From Maribacter huludaoensis (GTDB lineage: Bacteria; Bacteroidota; Bacteroidia; Flavobacteriales; Flavobacteriaceae): a DNA stretch of 64,000 nt. The stretch spans positions 710,313 to 774,312 of the forward strand of contig NZ_JARKMS010000001.1 of the NCBI RefSeq assembly GCF_029350945.1, written 5' to 3'. The translations under genes were made by a program, and so were the position numbers. Positions 35,189 through 44,203 of this stretch are shown here, one piece after another; within the stretch, counting starts at the first letter, position 1, and each line of letters starts with the position of its first letter. The notes below the pieces were generated by a model. The model saw only the letters and a list, made by a program, of their open reading frames with translations, ran no database searches and was not told where the DNA came from.

Positions 35189-36535
35189 CTATTGAAAGGT
35201 TAACGTAAACGTCGTTGTTTCATTTGATGTTACACGTATTGATCCCCCATGTAAGCGCATAATCTGTTTGCTTAAGCTAAGCCCTATTCCGGTACCAGTA
35301 CTTTTGGTCGTAAAAAATGGAACAAAAACTTCATCTAACATTTCAGGAGAAATACCAGGACCATTATCCGTTACGGTAATATATTTCTTGCCTTGTGGAG
35401 ATTCACCTGCCGTGATCACTATTTTTCCTTCTTCTTGACCTTCTAACGCTTGTTGTGCATTTTTCCCTAGATTTAGGAGTATTTGGGTAAGTTGTTTTTC
35501 ATCAATATACAGTTCTAGATCTTTAGGTTCTGCGACTACCTCAAGAGTGATGTCGTGCGCATTGGTATATTCTTGTAATAGGAGGCGTACTTTTTCTAAA
35601 ATTTTGGTCGCAGGTATTAGTCCCCTGTCAGGTTCAGGTACACTTAAAAAAGTACGGTAAGACTGTACAAAACTCATAAGGTCATTACCTTGTTCTTTAA
35701 TGACTTCAAGACCTTTGGCAGAATTCTTTATTTGTAGTTCTCCAAATTCTTCTGGGATAGTCAGTTCATTTCCTTTCTTAAAGTATTTTAAAATAGATTC
35801 AGAAATAGAGGTTATTGGTGTAATGGTATTCATGATTTCATGCGTAAGTACACGTATAAGCTTTGCCCAAGAATCTGTTTCTCTGTCATCCAATTCTTTT
35901 TGTATATCATGAACTACGACTAATAGTAGTTGCTGTCCTTCAATGGAAATTGGGGTGCATTTTAACGTTAGCTCTTTTTTTCCTCGTTCATTGCCAAGTG
36001 AGTGTATGGTACTTTCAAACGGTTGTAGATTTTCAAACAAGCCATAAAGACCAGGATCTATTTGCTTTAATTGTTTTACATGGTTTAAAGGTCTGTAATT
36101 GAGCAAATCTTGCACGGTAGGGTTGGCGTAGAGAATGTGTCCTTTATTATTGACGGTAAAAATGCCTATATCCGCTTGTCGTAAAATCTCTTGGTAGTAT
36201 TGTTCTTGCGCCTGTTTTTTAAGGTGAATATCTTGAATCATATTGTTCAACATATTCAAACTATGGTTCAATTCTTCAATAGACTTTACGCTTAGTTTTT
36301 CGGGAAAGCGTAGGGTAAAATCCTCATTTTTTATAGCATCAAAAAAATAGGCTATTTTTCTATTCGTCTGGTTTACGTAATGTATAAGAGCGTACACCAA
36401 TCCTATAAATACAACGGTTAAAATAACACCGAGTAAATACTGTTCTTTAGAAAAAAGAAAAGCGGTACAAAGTGCACAAATAGCAATGAGAACAATGCGA
36501 AATACAAGTTGGTAGTATATGCTTTTGCTGACCAT
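35189..36535 (-). CDS. NtrB-like sensor histidine kinase
   Basis: 448 residues. Two membrane segments at about 10-28 and 33-52, a HAMP-like/coiled stretch to about 115, a PAS domain from about 118 (ADIGIFTVNNKGHILYANP), HisKA with VLTHEIMNTITPITSI (His near 232), and the ATPase domain with ILLNLGKNAQQAL, VTDNGPGIS and GTGIGLSLSKQIM. The H-box HEIxNxxxPI is of the NtrB/AtoS type that pairs with sigma-54 activators. Its start overlaps the stop of the regulator gene by one base. No periplasmic sensor domain is visible, so the cue is probably membrane-borne or intracellular. Confidence 0.92.
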   Translation of the reverse strand: MVSKSIYYQLVFRIVLIAICALCTAFLFSKEQYLLGVILTVVFIGLVYALIHYVNQTNRKIAYFFDAIKNEDFTLRFPEKLSVKSIEELNHSLNMLNNMIQDIHLKKQAQEQYYQEILRQADIGIFTVNNKGHILYANPTVQDLLNYRPLNHVKQLKQIDPGLYGLFENLQPFESTIHSLGNERGKKELTLKCTPISIEGQQLLLVVVHDIQKELDDRETDSWAKLIRVLTHEIMNTITPITSISESILKYFKKGNELTIPEEFGELQIKNSAKGLEVIKEQGNDLMSFVQSYRTFLSVPEPDRGLIPATKILEKVRLLLQEYTNAHDITLEVVAEPKDLELYIDEKQLTQILLNLGKNAQQALEGQEEGKIVITAGESPQGKKYITVTDNGPGISPEMLDEVFVPFFTTKSTGTGIGLSLSKQIMRLHGGSIRVTSNETTTFTLTFQ

Positions 36536-37899
36536 TATTTCCCTGATTTTTTAAGTTTATTATAAAGTGTTTGTCTGGAAATACCCAATTGGTCCGCTGC
36601 GGCACTGTAATTACCGTCATTGTCGTTAAGGGCTTTGGTTATCATCAACAATTCCATTTCTTCAAGGGTTTTTGGTCCGGCTTCCATTGCAACGGCTGGT
36701 TTTGCGTCCAATAAAAAATCAGTTGGTTTTAGTACATTTCCTTCAGACAAAATTACGGCACGTTCCATAGTGTGTAGAAGTTCACGTACGTTTCCCGGCC
36801 ATGGGTAGGCCATTAATTTTTCTTGTGCAGTTTGGTTTATTTTTAAACTTGGTTTACCATATTTATGGGCATATTTTTTTAGAAAATAATCTGACAAAAC
36901 CAAAACGTCATTATCACGATCGCGCAATGCAGGCACCTGTACTTGAATGGTATTTATTCTATATAACAGATCTTCTCTAAAAAGTCCGTCTGCCACCATT
37001 TGTTCTAAATTACAATTGGTTGCACATACCAATCTTATATCTACGGGTATGGGTTTGTTTGATCCTACCCTTACCACCACTCTGTTTTGTATGACCGATA
37101 ATAATTTGGCTTGCATCTGCAAAGAAAGATTCCCTATTTCATCTAAGAACAAAGTACCTCCATTGGCAGCTTCAAACTTACCGGCACGGTCATCTTTGGC
37201 ATCTGTAAAGGAGCCTTTTACGTGACCAAAAAGTTCACTTTCAAATAAATTTTCAGAAATAGACCCCATATCCACAGAAATAAAAACCTCATTATTTCGG
37301 GCAGATGATTTATGAAGTTCTCTGGCTATAAGTTCCTTTCCAGTACCGTTCTCCCCGGTTACTAAAATATTTACATCGGTTTTGGCAACTTTCTGCACAA
37401 GGCTCAGTACACTATTAAGTGCTTTTGAATTACCAATGATGTAATTGGAATTCTGATTGATAACCTGTTTTAGGTTACTTTCTTTCTGTTTTAAGTGCTG
37501 TACTTCTTTCTGTGATTTTCTAAGCTCGTAGGCAGATTTAACCGTAGTTAAAAGTCGTTCGTTATTCCAAGGTTTCAATACAAAATCTGTTGCCCCTTCT
37601 TTAATGGCTTCTACTGCAAGCTCAACGGCACCATAAGCCGTCATCATAATAACCGATATGTGCGGAGCCTTTTTCTTAATTTCTCGCAGCCAATACAATC
37701 CTTCGTTACCGGTATTCACTCCGGCAGAAAAATTCATATCCAATAATATGATATCTATTTCCTTAAGGTTGGGAAAAGATGAAAGTAAATTAGGGTTAGA
37801 AATGGTTTGTACACTTTTATATTCAAACTGTAATAGTATTTCTAATGCGCTGAGCACGCTTTTGGTATCATCTATTACAAGAATCTTGGCATCGATCAT
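36535..37899 (-). CDS. NtrC-family sigma-54-dependent response regulator
   Basis: 454 residues. Receiver domain with VIDDTKS and phosphoacceptor Asp54 (DIILLDMNF). The AAA+ domain has Walker A GENGTGKEL (about 170), the sigma-54 loop as GSFTDA rather than the usual GAFTGA, Walker B GGTLFLDEIG, and the arginine region LREDLLYRINT. The C-terminal Fis-type HTH is NYSAAADQLGISRQTLYNKLKK. It activates sigma-54 promoters after phosphorylation by the kinase encoded next to it. It is divergent from the TolC-like gene; the gap carries two 17-bp inverted repeats and a -24/-12-like element. I infer it controls the efflux cluster at 38-55 kb. Confidence 0.95.
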   Translation of the reverse strand: MIDAKILVIDDTKSVLSALEILLQFEYKSVQTISNPNLLSSFPNLKEIDIILLDMNFSAGVNTGNEGLYWLREIKKKAPHISVIMMTAYGAVELAVEAIKEGATDFVLKPWNNERLLTTVKSAYELRKSQKEVQHLKQKESNLKQVINQNSNYIIGNSKALNSVLSLVQKVAKTDVNILVTGENGTGKELIARELHKSSARNNEVFISVDMGSISENLFESELFGHVKGSFTDAKDDRAGKFEAANGGTLFLDEIGNLSLQMQAKLLSVIQNRVVVRVGSNKPIPVDIRLVCATNCNLEQMVADGLFREDLLYRINTIQVQVPALRDRDNDVLVLSDYFLKKYAHKYGKPSLKINQTAQEKLMAYPWPGNVRELLHTMERAVILSEGNVLKPTDFLLDAKPAVAMEAGPKTLEEMELLMITKALNDNDGNYSAAADQLGISRQTLYNKLKKSGK

Positions 37900-37958
37900 G
37901 GTTACATTCTTTTTAACTCATTTAAATCTACACATAGAAGTTTGTATTTTCATATCAC

Positions 37959-37997
37959 TGTAAAAAAATTTGACAATATCTGTACAACATTTTTACA
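37959..37997. promoter_or_regulatory. Paired 17-bp TGT-N11-ACA sites, unit 1 (probable NtrC-like enhancer)
   Basis: TGTAAAAAAATTTGACA at 37959-37975 and TGTACAACATTTTTACA at 37981-37997, start-to-start 22 bp. The same pair with the same spacing occurs at 46556 and 51675. It lies between the divergent NtrC-like regulator and the TolC-like gene, and the second site starts 80 bp upstream of the -24-like element. Confidence 0.7.
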
Positions 37998-38060
37998 CTG
38001 ATAAAATATGGTCAAATTTTATTTCAAGTTAAACACCTGTAAATCAATAATTTAAAATTA

Positions 38061-38076
38061 TGGCACGCATATAGTA
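38061..38076 (+). promoter_or_regulatory. Sigma-54-like promoter of the TolC-like gene
   Basis: TGGCAC at 38061 is a perfect -24 element. After 5 bp comes TAGTA, where the consensus is TTGCA; GG and the -12 G are 12 bp apart, as required. It lies 41 bp before the ATG at 38102. Confidence 0.65.
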
Positions 38077-38101
38077 TAGAGAATGGCATACCAATAAAGA
38101 A

Positions 38102-39454
38102 ATGAACAAAAAATTTAAAATAACGACACTTTTTCTGCTGACCATTTGGGCATCTGTATTTGCTCAAGAAAGTTGGACATTAGATGAATGTGTTTCATAT
38201 GCCTTAGTGCATAATTTACAGTTGAATGATTTTAAGTATACCAATCAATCTAATAAAGAAACCTATAGACAATCGGTTCGTAACTTGTTGCCATCGGTAA
38301 ATGCATCATCTAGTTATCTTGTTAATTATGGTAGGGCAGAAGATCCTAATACGGGAACATTTGTAAATCAGGATTTCTACTCTAATAATTATTCGTTGGA
38401 GTCCTCCATTGATTTGTTTCAGGGATTTCAAAAAATAAATGCCATTAAAGCATCTAAATTGTTGTTCAAAGCAACCAAAGAAGATGTGCTGCAACAAAAA
38501 TATTTACTGGCATTTAGGGTAATGCAAGCCTTTTATGATATTCAGTTTTTTGAAGGATTGGTAGAAATCTCAAAAGAACAATTAACGGTATCGCAAACCA
38601 ATTACAGTTTGGTAGAAAAGCAGGTAGAATTAGGCTTAAAAGCCGGTGCCGATTTATATGAGGCAGAGTCGTTACTATTGACCGATAAATTGAACGTAAC
38701 ACAAAGTGCCAATCAATTGGCGACGGCAAAATTAACCTTGATCCAAGAAATGAACTTGGAGAATACCTCTGAAATTGAAATTACAAAAGAATTGCCGCAA
38801 GTGGTAACAGATGCAATGGTTAACGAAATAAAATCTGATTCTGTTTACACCGAAGCTCGCGAGTTTTTACCATTGATAAAAGCTCAGGAATTAAGAGCTA
38901 AAGCAGCAAGAAAACAGGTTGCGGTCTCCAGGGGAAGATTGTATCCGTCACTTTCTTTCTTTGCAGGAATTGGTACTGGGTATTTTGAAACTACGAGAGA
39001 CACGCTTGGCAAAACCTTACCGTTTAGGCAACAATTTAGGGACAATACTTCGCAGTATATTGGAGTGAATTTGAGTGTGCCCATTAGTAACGGTTGGTCT
39101 GCACGATCACAGGTGAAGCAATCTAAAATAGAAAAGCTTCGTGCAGAGAATAATTTAAAGACACAAGAGCAAGAGTTGTTTCAAACCATTCAGCAATTAG
39201 TGCAAGATTATAATTCATTATTGGTAGAATTGGTGCAGAGCAACCAAAAAATGGAAGCGCAGAATTTAGCCTTTACCATTGCTCAAAAAAGATATGAAAA
39301 AGGACTGATAAATGCATTAGAACTTTTTACCGCCAAAAATTTATATGCTAGTGCACAAAATGAGAATTTGCAGGTAAAATTACGTTCAGAGATCAATAAA
39401 AGCACATTGGACTTTTACCGAGGACTTCCAGTATTTAATATTGAAGCCAACTAA
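38102..39454 (+). CDS. TolC-family outer-membrane efflux protein
   Basis: 450 residues. Signal peptide with cleavage near VFA/QE. The mature protein starts with SWTLDECVSYALVHNLQL, the usual OEP start, and has two homologous halves rich in long alpha-helices (QANQLATAKLTLIQEMN; EQELFQTIQQLVQDYNSLLVEL), separated by beta segments such as SASSSYLVNYG and YIGVNLSVPISNGW. TolC-like trimers form the outer-membrane duct for tripartite pumps. First gene of the unit with the adaptor, ATPase and permeases, behind the sigma-54-like promoter at 38061. Confidence 0.93.
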   Translation: MNKKFKITTLFLLTIWASVFAQESWTLDECVSYALVHNLQLNDFKYTNQSNKETYRQSVRNLLPSVNASSSYLVNYGRAEDPNTGTFVNQDFYSNNYSLESSIDLFQGFQKINAIKASKLLFKATKEDVLQQKYLLAFRVMQAFYDIQFFEGLVEISKEQLTVSQTNYSLVEKQVELGLKAGADLYEAESLLLTDKLNVTQSANQLATAKLTLIQEMNLENTSEIEITKELPQVVTDAMVNEIKSDSVYTEAREFLPLIKAQELRAKAARKQVAVSRGRLYPSLSFFAGIGTGYFETTRDTLGKTLPFRQQFRDNTSQYIGVNLSVPISNGWSARSQVKQSKIEKLRAENNLKTQEQELFQTIQQLVQDYNSLLVELVQSNQKMEAQNLAFTIAQKRYEKGLINALELFTAKNLYASAQNENLQVKLRSEINKSTLDFYRGLPVFNIEAN

Positions 39455-39512
39455 ATTTTTATTTGGAACCAGCAACCAAAAACGAACAAAGAACAACGAA
39501 CAAACGATTACC

Positions 39513-40763
39513 ATGGATATAAAATTAGAAAAGAAAAAAGGATTAAAACCAAAACACTACGGTTACATTGCTCTGGGTGTATTGCTACTATTTGTAGGTT
39601 ACCAACTGTTATTTGCCAGTTCGGTATCCACATTTAGAACCGAAAAAGATAAACTTTCGGTTGCTGAGGTGTCTGCAGGAAAATTCGATGATTATATTAC
39701 CATTAACGGTAACGTTGCGCCTATTGCAACTATTTATATGGATGCCTATGAAGGTGGTCGTGTAAGCGAAAAGTTAATAGAAGAAGGTGCTATGGTCAAA
39801 AAAGGCGATATCATCTTAAAGCTGGAAAACATGAATCTGTACGAACAGATTTTGGCGAGTGAAAGTAACCTGGCATTAAAGCAAAACGATTTAAGATCCA
39901 CAAAATTGAATTTCGATTCTAGACAAGTAGAAGGTAGAAAGTCATTGGCAACGGCAAGTACAGATCTGCAGCGGTTAAAGAGAAATTACGAGCAGAACAA
40001 AGCGTTGTTCGATGAGGAATTAATATCTAGGGAAGCCTATCAACTATCAAAAGAAAACTATGAACTTTCTCAAAAGCAGCATGAAATTGTAAAGTTACAG
40101 ACCGAGCAGGATGATGAGTTACGCGAAACTTCATTAAGAGGTTTGGATACAGATTTGGCTCGTATGCAAAAAACATTGGGTATGGTGTACCAAAGGCTGG
40201 ATCATTTAAATGTTCGGGCTCCTGCAGATGGTCAATTAGGATTTTTAGATGCTGAAATTGGTCAGAGTATTGCTCAAGGACAGCGTATTGGGCAAATCAA
40301 CGTATTAACAGATTATAAAATTGAAGCAGATATTGATGAGCATTATATTGATCGTGTAAAAAGAGACCTTACGGCGGTATTAGAGCGTAACGGTGCAGAA
40401 TTTCCATTGCGTTTACGTAAGGTATATCCAGAAGTTAGAAATGGTAGGTTCAAGGTAGATTTAGTATTTACCGATAATAAACCAGAGACCATACGTTCAG
40501 GACAGAGCTACAATATTAAATTACAATTGGGAGAATCTAATGATGCGCTTTTATTACCAAAAGGAAGCTTTTTTCAGAGTACCGGCGGTCAATGGATATT
40601 TGTACTAAACCCAGATGGAGGAGAAGCCATAAAAAGAAATATAAGAATAGGAAAACAGAATTCTAGATACTATGAAGTATTGGAAGGCTTGGAACCAGGG
40701 GAAAAAGTAATTACCAGTAACTATGATAATTTTGGGGAAGCCGAAAGAATAGTGTTGAAATAG
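39513..40763 (+). CDS. HlyD/MacA-like periplasmic adaptor protein
   Basis: 416 residues from ATG 39513 (MDIKLEKKKG); an in-frame ATG at 39441 overlaps the TolC-like gene and adds a tail without family counterpart. One N-terminal membrane segment (about 20-37), a biotinyl-lipoyl-like half (GGRVSEKLIEEGAMVKKGDIIL), a long coiled coil (about 120-210), then HLNVRAPADGQLGFLDAEIGQ and a beta-barrel domain. It connects inner-membrane MacB-type permeases to the TolC-like duct. Situated 58 bp after the TolC-like gene. Confidence 0.92.
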   Translation: MDIKLEKKKGLKPKHYGYIALGVLLLFVGYQLLFASSVSTFRTEKDKLSVAEVSAGKFDDYITINGNVAPIATIYMDAYEGGRVSEKLIEEGAMVKKGDIILKLENMNLYEQILASESNLALKQNDLRSTKLNFDSRQVEGRKSLATASTDLQRLKRNYEQNKALFDEELISREAYQLSKENYELSQKQHEIVKLQTEQDDELRETSLRGLDTDLARMQKTLGMVYQRLDHLNVRAPADGQLGFLDAEIGQSIAQGQRIGQINVLTDYKIEADIDEHYIDRVKRDLTAVLERNGAEFPLRLRKVYPEVRNGRFKVDLVFTDNKPETIRSGQSYNIKLQLGESNDALLLPKGSFFQSTGGQWIFVLNPDGGEAIKRNIRIGKQNSRYYEVLEGLEPGEKVITSNYDNFGEAERIVLK

Positions 40764-40821
40764 CTTCGGCTCCGCTCAGCTACCTATAAAGTTCAGTTTC
40801 GAACCCTGAGCGCAGCCGAAG
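40764..40821. repeat. Inverted repeat after the adaptor gene (CTTCGGC element)
   Basis: CTTCGGCTCCGCTCAG at 40764-40779 and CTGAGCGCAGCCGAAG at 40806-40821 are inverted copies with one mismatch, around a 26-nt loop. It begins directly after the stop codon of the adaptor gene. A further copy of the arm lies at 41644. It could fold in RNA and attenuate or protect the upstream message. Confidence 0.7.
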
Positions 40822-40910
40822 GGTAGAAAGTAGGAAAGAATTATCTTAAAATAAAAACTGTCACATCAGAGAATTTTCGATGTCATTATAACAATCAAAA
40901 TAGTAGGAAA

Positions 40911-41606
40911 ATGATAACCATTACAAACCTAAAAAAGAGTTTTAGAACAGAAGAAGTGGAAACCTTGGCATTGAACAGTGTCAACCTAAAAGTAGAAGAT
41001 GGCGAGTTTGTTGCCATTATGGGACCATCTGGTTGTGGTAAATCTACATTATTGAACATCATTGGTATGTTGGACAACCCAACGGAGGGTAGCTACAATT
41101 TTGCAGGTAATGAAGTGGGAGGCTTAAAGGAGAGCGAGCGTACCCAATTGCGTAAGGGTAATTTAGGTTTTGTATTTCAGAGCTTTAATTTAATAGATGA
41201 GCTTACCGTTTTTGAAAACGTAGAACTACCATTGATCTATTTAAAAATGGGAAAGGCAGAACGTAAGGAGAAAGTAATGAAAGTGCTGGAACGTATGAAA
41301 ATAGCACATAGGGAAAAACATTTTCCCCAGCAATTATCAGGTGGTCAGCAGCAACGTGTGGCAATATCAAGAGCGGTGGTTACCAATCCGAAATTAATAC
41401 TTGCCGATGAGCCAACGGGGAACTTGGATTCTAAAAACGGAATTGAGGTAATGAACTTGTTGACAGAATTAAACCAAGAAGGAACCACAATAGTAATGGT
41501 AACACACTCGGACAGAGACTCACATTACGCGCATAGAGTTGTAAATCTATTCGACGGTCAAATCGTAACTGAAAGTCAGAATAGGGCTATAGGTGCCATG
41601 ATGTAA
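40911..41606 (+). CDS. MacB/LolD-type ABC transporter ATP-binding protein
   Basis: 231 residues, a single ABC domain. Walker A GPSGCGKST (about residues 39-47), Q-loop FVFQSFNLI, signature LSGGQQQRVAISRAV, Walker B LILADEPTGNLDS and the H-loop VTHSD. The LolD/MacB-type insert SERTQLRKGNLGFVFQ is present. It powers the FtsX-like permeases encoded downstream by mechanotransmission; with five permeases and two ATPases in the locus, it may serve several of them. It follows the adaptor gene by 147 bp, including an inverted repeat. Confidence 0.94.
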   Translation: MITITNLKKSFRTEEVETLALNSVNLKVEDGEFVAIMGPSGCGKSTLLNIIGMLDNPTEGSYNFAGNEVGGLKESERTQLRKGNLGFVFQSFNLIDELTVFENVELPLIYLKMGKAERKEKVMKVLERMKIAHREKHFPQQLSGGQQQRVAISRAVVTNPKLILADEPTGNLDSKNGIEVMNLLTELNQEGTTIVMVTHSDRDSHYAHRVVNLFDGQIVTESQNRAIGAMM

Positions 41607-41643
41607 GGGAGTTTATTCATCAATCAATCATTAATTCTGTTCA

Positions 41644-41659
41644 CTGAGCGGAGCCGAAG
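41644..41659 (+). repeat. Third copy of the CTTCGGC/CTGAGCG element
   Basis: CTGAGCGGAGCCGAAG at 41644-41659 is the exact reverse complement of the arm at 40764-40779. The extended form CACTGAGCGGAGCCGAAGTG has complementary ends (CACT, AGTG). Confidence 0.65.
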
Positions 41660-41682
41660 TGAAGATTACTAATCGACCAACA

Positions 41683-41708
41683 AACCAAACCAACCAAACC
41701 AACCAAAC
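41683..41708 (+). repeat. 9-bp tandem repeat AACCAAACC
   Basis: AACCAAACC is repeated nearly three times (41683-41691, 41692-41700, 41701-41708 incomplete) in the gap before permease 1. No function is apparent. Confidence 0.6.
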
Positions 41709-41762
41709 TTATCCCTTAATCACGGATAATAATTTAATCATCGATCAATAAAAACGAGAGCC

Positions 41763-44180
41763 ATGTTCAGAAACCATCTTAAAATAGCCTGGAGAAGTAT
41801 TAAGAAGGATACGCTATTTGCCACCATTAAAATTGGTGGTTTTGCTGTTGGTATAGCGGCTTGTCTTTTAATAGCCTTGTTCATTCACAATGAAGTGGGT
41901 TATGATCAGCACTATACCAAAAAAGATCAGTTATATAGGGTAGTGTTAGAAGGCATGTACAAAGGTGAAGTCATGAAAAGCACTCACTTTCAATTACCCT
42001 TTGCAGAAGCCTTGCAAAATGATTTTCCAGAAATAAAAAAGGCAGGGAAAATAAATACAATTGAAATTTTTGGGGCAGGTAAACGCGGTATTCGCTTAGC
42101 TGGGGCAGCTCAAAATAACTTGGAAACCGGATTTGTGCTTGCGGATCAAGAAGCATTTGAACTTTTGGAGGTGAAGTTGCAACAAGGTAATTCTAAAACC
42201 GCATTGGCAAATCCTAAAAGTATTGTCATATCGGAAACCAAAGCGGCAAAGTATTTTAATGGGGATAAAATTTTGGGCGAAACCATCATTTTAGATAATG
42301 ATGAGAGTACTCCGTATACGGTAACCGGGGTCATGAAAGATGCTCCAAAAAACTCACATCTAGCCTTTGACTTTCTTTTACCTATAGAAGATACCAATGC
42401 AAACTGGACCAACCAGAATTACTTTACCTATGTGTTGGTAGATGACCATACGAACGTGCAGGAATTGGAACAAAAAATGGTTTCTATTGTAGAAGACTAT
42501 ATTATACCTGCACAGCGCGAACGAGGGCGCGCTCCAGACTTTATTGAGGTGCTTAGAACCATGAAGTACAAACTACAGCCCATAACCGATATTCATCTGC
42601 ATTCGGATATTAAAATGTCAGACGGACTTAAACATGGCGATATTCGTTTTGTTTGGCTTTTTGCCGCTGTAGCCGGTTTTGTGTTATTATTGGCAGTAAT
42701 TAACTTTATTAATCTTTCTACCGCAAAGTCTGCCAATAGGGCTAAAGAAGTTGGCTTAAGAAAAACCATTGGTGCTTTTAAAAGCAATTTGATAACGCAA
42801 TTTTTGACCGAATCTATGATGTTTAGTTTTGTGTCTTTTCTATTAGGTGTGTTATTGGCTTGGGCATTACTGCCAACATTTAACAACATGGCATCTAAAA
42901 CTATAGAAATGCCTTGGTCTGCTTGGTGGTTTGTTCCGGTAATAATAGTTGCCGCTCTTTTGGTAGGTGCTTTGGCGGGCTTATATCCGGCATTTTATTT
43001 GTCGGCATTTAAACCGGTAAATGTTTTAAAGGGAAGTCTTAGTATTGGTAGTAAAAGTGGCAAATTAAGGAGCGGACTCGTTATTTTTCAATTTACTACA
43101 TCGGTAGTACTGATCATTGCCACTTTGATTATTTACAAACAAATGGACTTTATTCTTCAAAAAGAATTGGGGTATGATAAGGAACAGGTTGTTGTTCTAG
43201 AAGGTACCGGAATCTTAGGGGAGAGTGCTGAAAATTTTAAAGAACAACTACTTCAATTGCCACAAGTGAAATCGGCTACCATTTCTAATTATTTGCCGGT
43301 AGATGGTGGTAGTAGAAACGGTAATACCTTTAGAAGGGAAGATGAAGGAAATGAAGGTAGAGGTATACCTGCCCAAATCTGGAGAGTAGATTATGATTAC
43401 ATTAAAACGCTGGGTATTACGGTTAAAACAGGAAGAGATTTTTCTAAGCAATTTGCATCTGATGCTTTGAATTCAATTATTATAAACGCCAATATGCAAC
43501 GTGAATTGGGCTTGGAAAACGCTATTGGCAAAGAACTAAACAATAACGGTCAACAGTTTAAGGTCATAGGTGTAATAGATGATTTTCATTTTAAGTCCTT
43601 AAAAGAAGATATTTCTTCGCTATCGCTCGTAATCGGTAAAGATTTAGGGTCTATATCGCTAAAGTTAGAAAAAGGAAATGTGAATGAAGCCCTGGCTTCA
43701 ATTACTTCGGTTTGGGATAAAAATGTGCCCAGTCAGTCCATTAATTATAGTTTTTTAGATCAAGAGTTCAGCAATATGCATGATGAGGTGGAACGTATGG
43801 GTAAAATATTCAACAGCTTTGCCCTGTTCGCCATTTTAGTTGCTTGTTTAGGTTTGTTTGCACTATCTGCCTTTATGGTAGAACAACGTAAAAAAGAGAT
43901 CAGCATCCGTTTGGTTTTAGGGGCTCCGTTTAAAAGCATCTATAAATTACTTACCGTAGATTTTATGAAACTGATTATAATTTCTATCGCCATTGCTATA
44001 CCTGTAGGGTGGTATTTAATGAGCCGTTGGTTAGAGGATTTTGCCTACCACATCACTATTGGTTGGGGCATATTCTTTATCGCAGGATTTATTGCACTGA
44101 CCATAGCTATTTTGACCATAAGCTATCAATCTATAGGCGCTGCGCTGATACAGCCTTTAAAAAGCTTGCGTAAAGAATAA
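41763..44180 (+). CDS. MacB/FtsX-type ABC permease 1
   Basis: 805 residues. Membrane segment near 20-42 (FAVGIAACLLIALFIHNE), a MacB-type periplasmic domain to about 275, three membrane segments with the FtsX motif AKEVGLRKTIGA, then YPAFYLSAFKPVNVLKG. A second periplasmic domain and a second FtsX set follow (CLGLFALSAFMVEQRKKEISIRLVLGA), ending in QPLKSLRKE. It is twice the size of E. coli MacB's membrane part and lacks a fused ATPase. First of five paralogues; shares the ATGs leader pattern with the others. Likely extrudes lipids, peptides or drugs with the TolC-like duct, or acts in envelope stress. The substrate is unknown. Confidence 0.9.
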   Translation: MFRNHLKIAWRSIKKDTLFATIKIGGFAVGIAACLLIALFIHNEVGYDQHYTKKDQLYRVVLEGMYKGEVMKSTHFQLPFAEALQNDFPEIKKAGKINTIEIFGAGKRGIRLAGAAQNNLETGFVLADQEAFELLEVKLQQGNSKTALANPKSIVISETKAAKYFNGDKILGETIILDNDESTPYTVTGVMKDAPKNSHLAFDFLLPIEDTNANWTNQNYFTYVLVDDHTNVQELEQKMVSIVEDYIIPAQRERGRAPDFIEVLRTMKYKLQPITDIHLHSDIKMSDGLKHGDIRFVWLFAAVAGFVLLLAVINFINLSTAKSANRAKEVGLRKTIGAFKSNLITQFLTESMMFSFVSFLLGVLLAWALLPTFNNMASKTIEMPWSAWWFVPVIIVAALLVGALAGLYPAFYLSAFKPVNVLKGSLSIGSKSGKLRSGLVIFQFTTSVVLIIATLIIYKQMDFILQKELGYDKEQVVVLEGTGILGESAENFKEQLLQLPQVKSATISNYLPVDGGSRNGNTFRREDEGNEGRGIPAQIWRVDYDYIKTLGITVKTGRDFSKQFASDALNSIIINANMQRELGLENAIGKELNNNGQQFKVIGVIDDFHFKSLKEDISSLSLVIGKDLGSISLKLEKGNVNEALASITSVWDKNVPSQSINYSFLDQEFSNMHDEVERMGKIFNSFALFAILVACLGLFALSAFMVEQRKKEISIRLVLGAPFKSIYKLLTVDFMKLIIISIAIAIPVGWYLMSRWLEDFAYHITIGWGIFFIAGFIALTIAILTISYQSIGAALIQPLKSLRKE

Positions 44181-44203
44181 TTCATCATCAAAAAACAAAA
44201 ATC

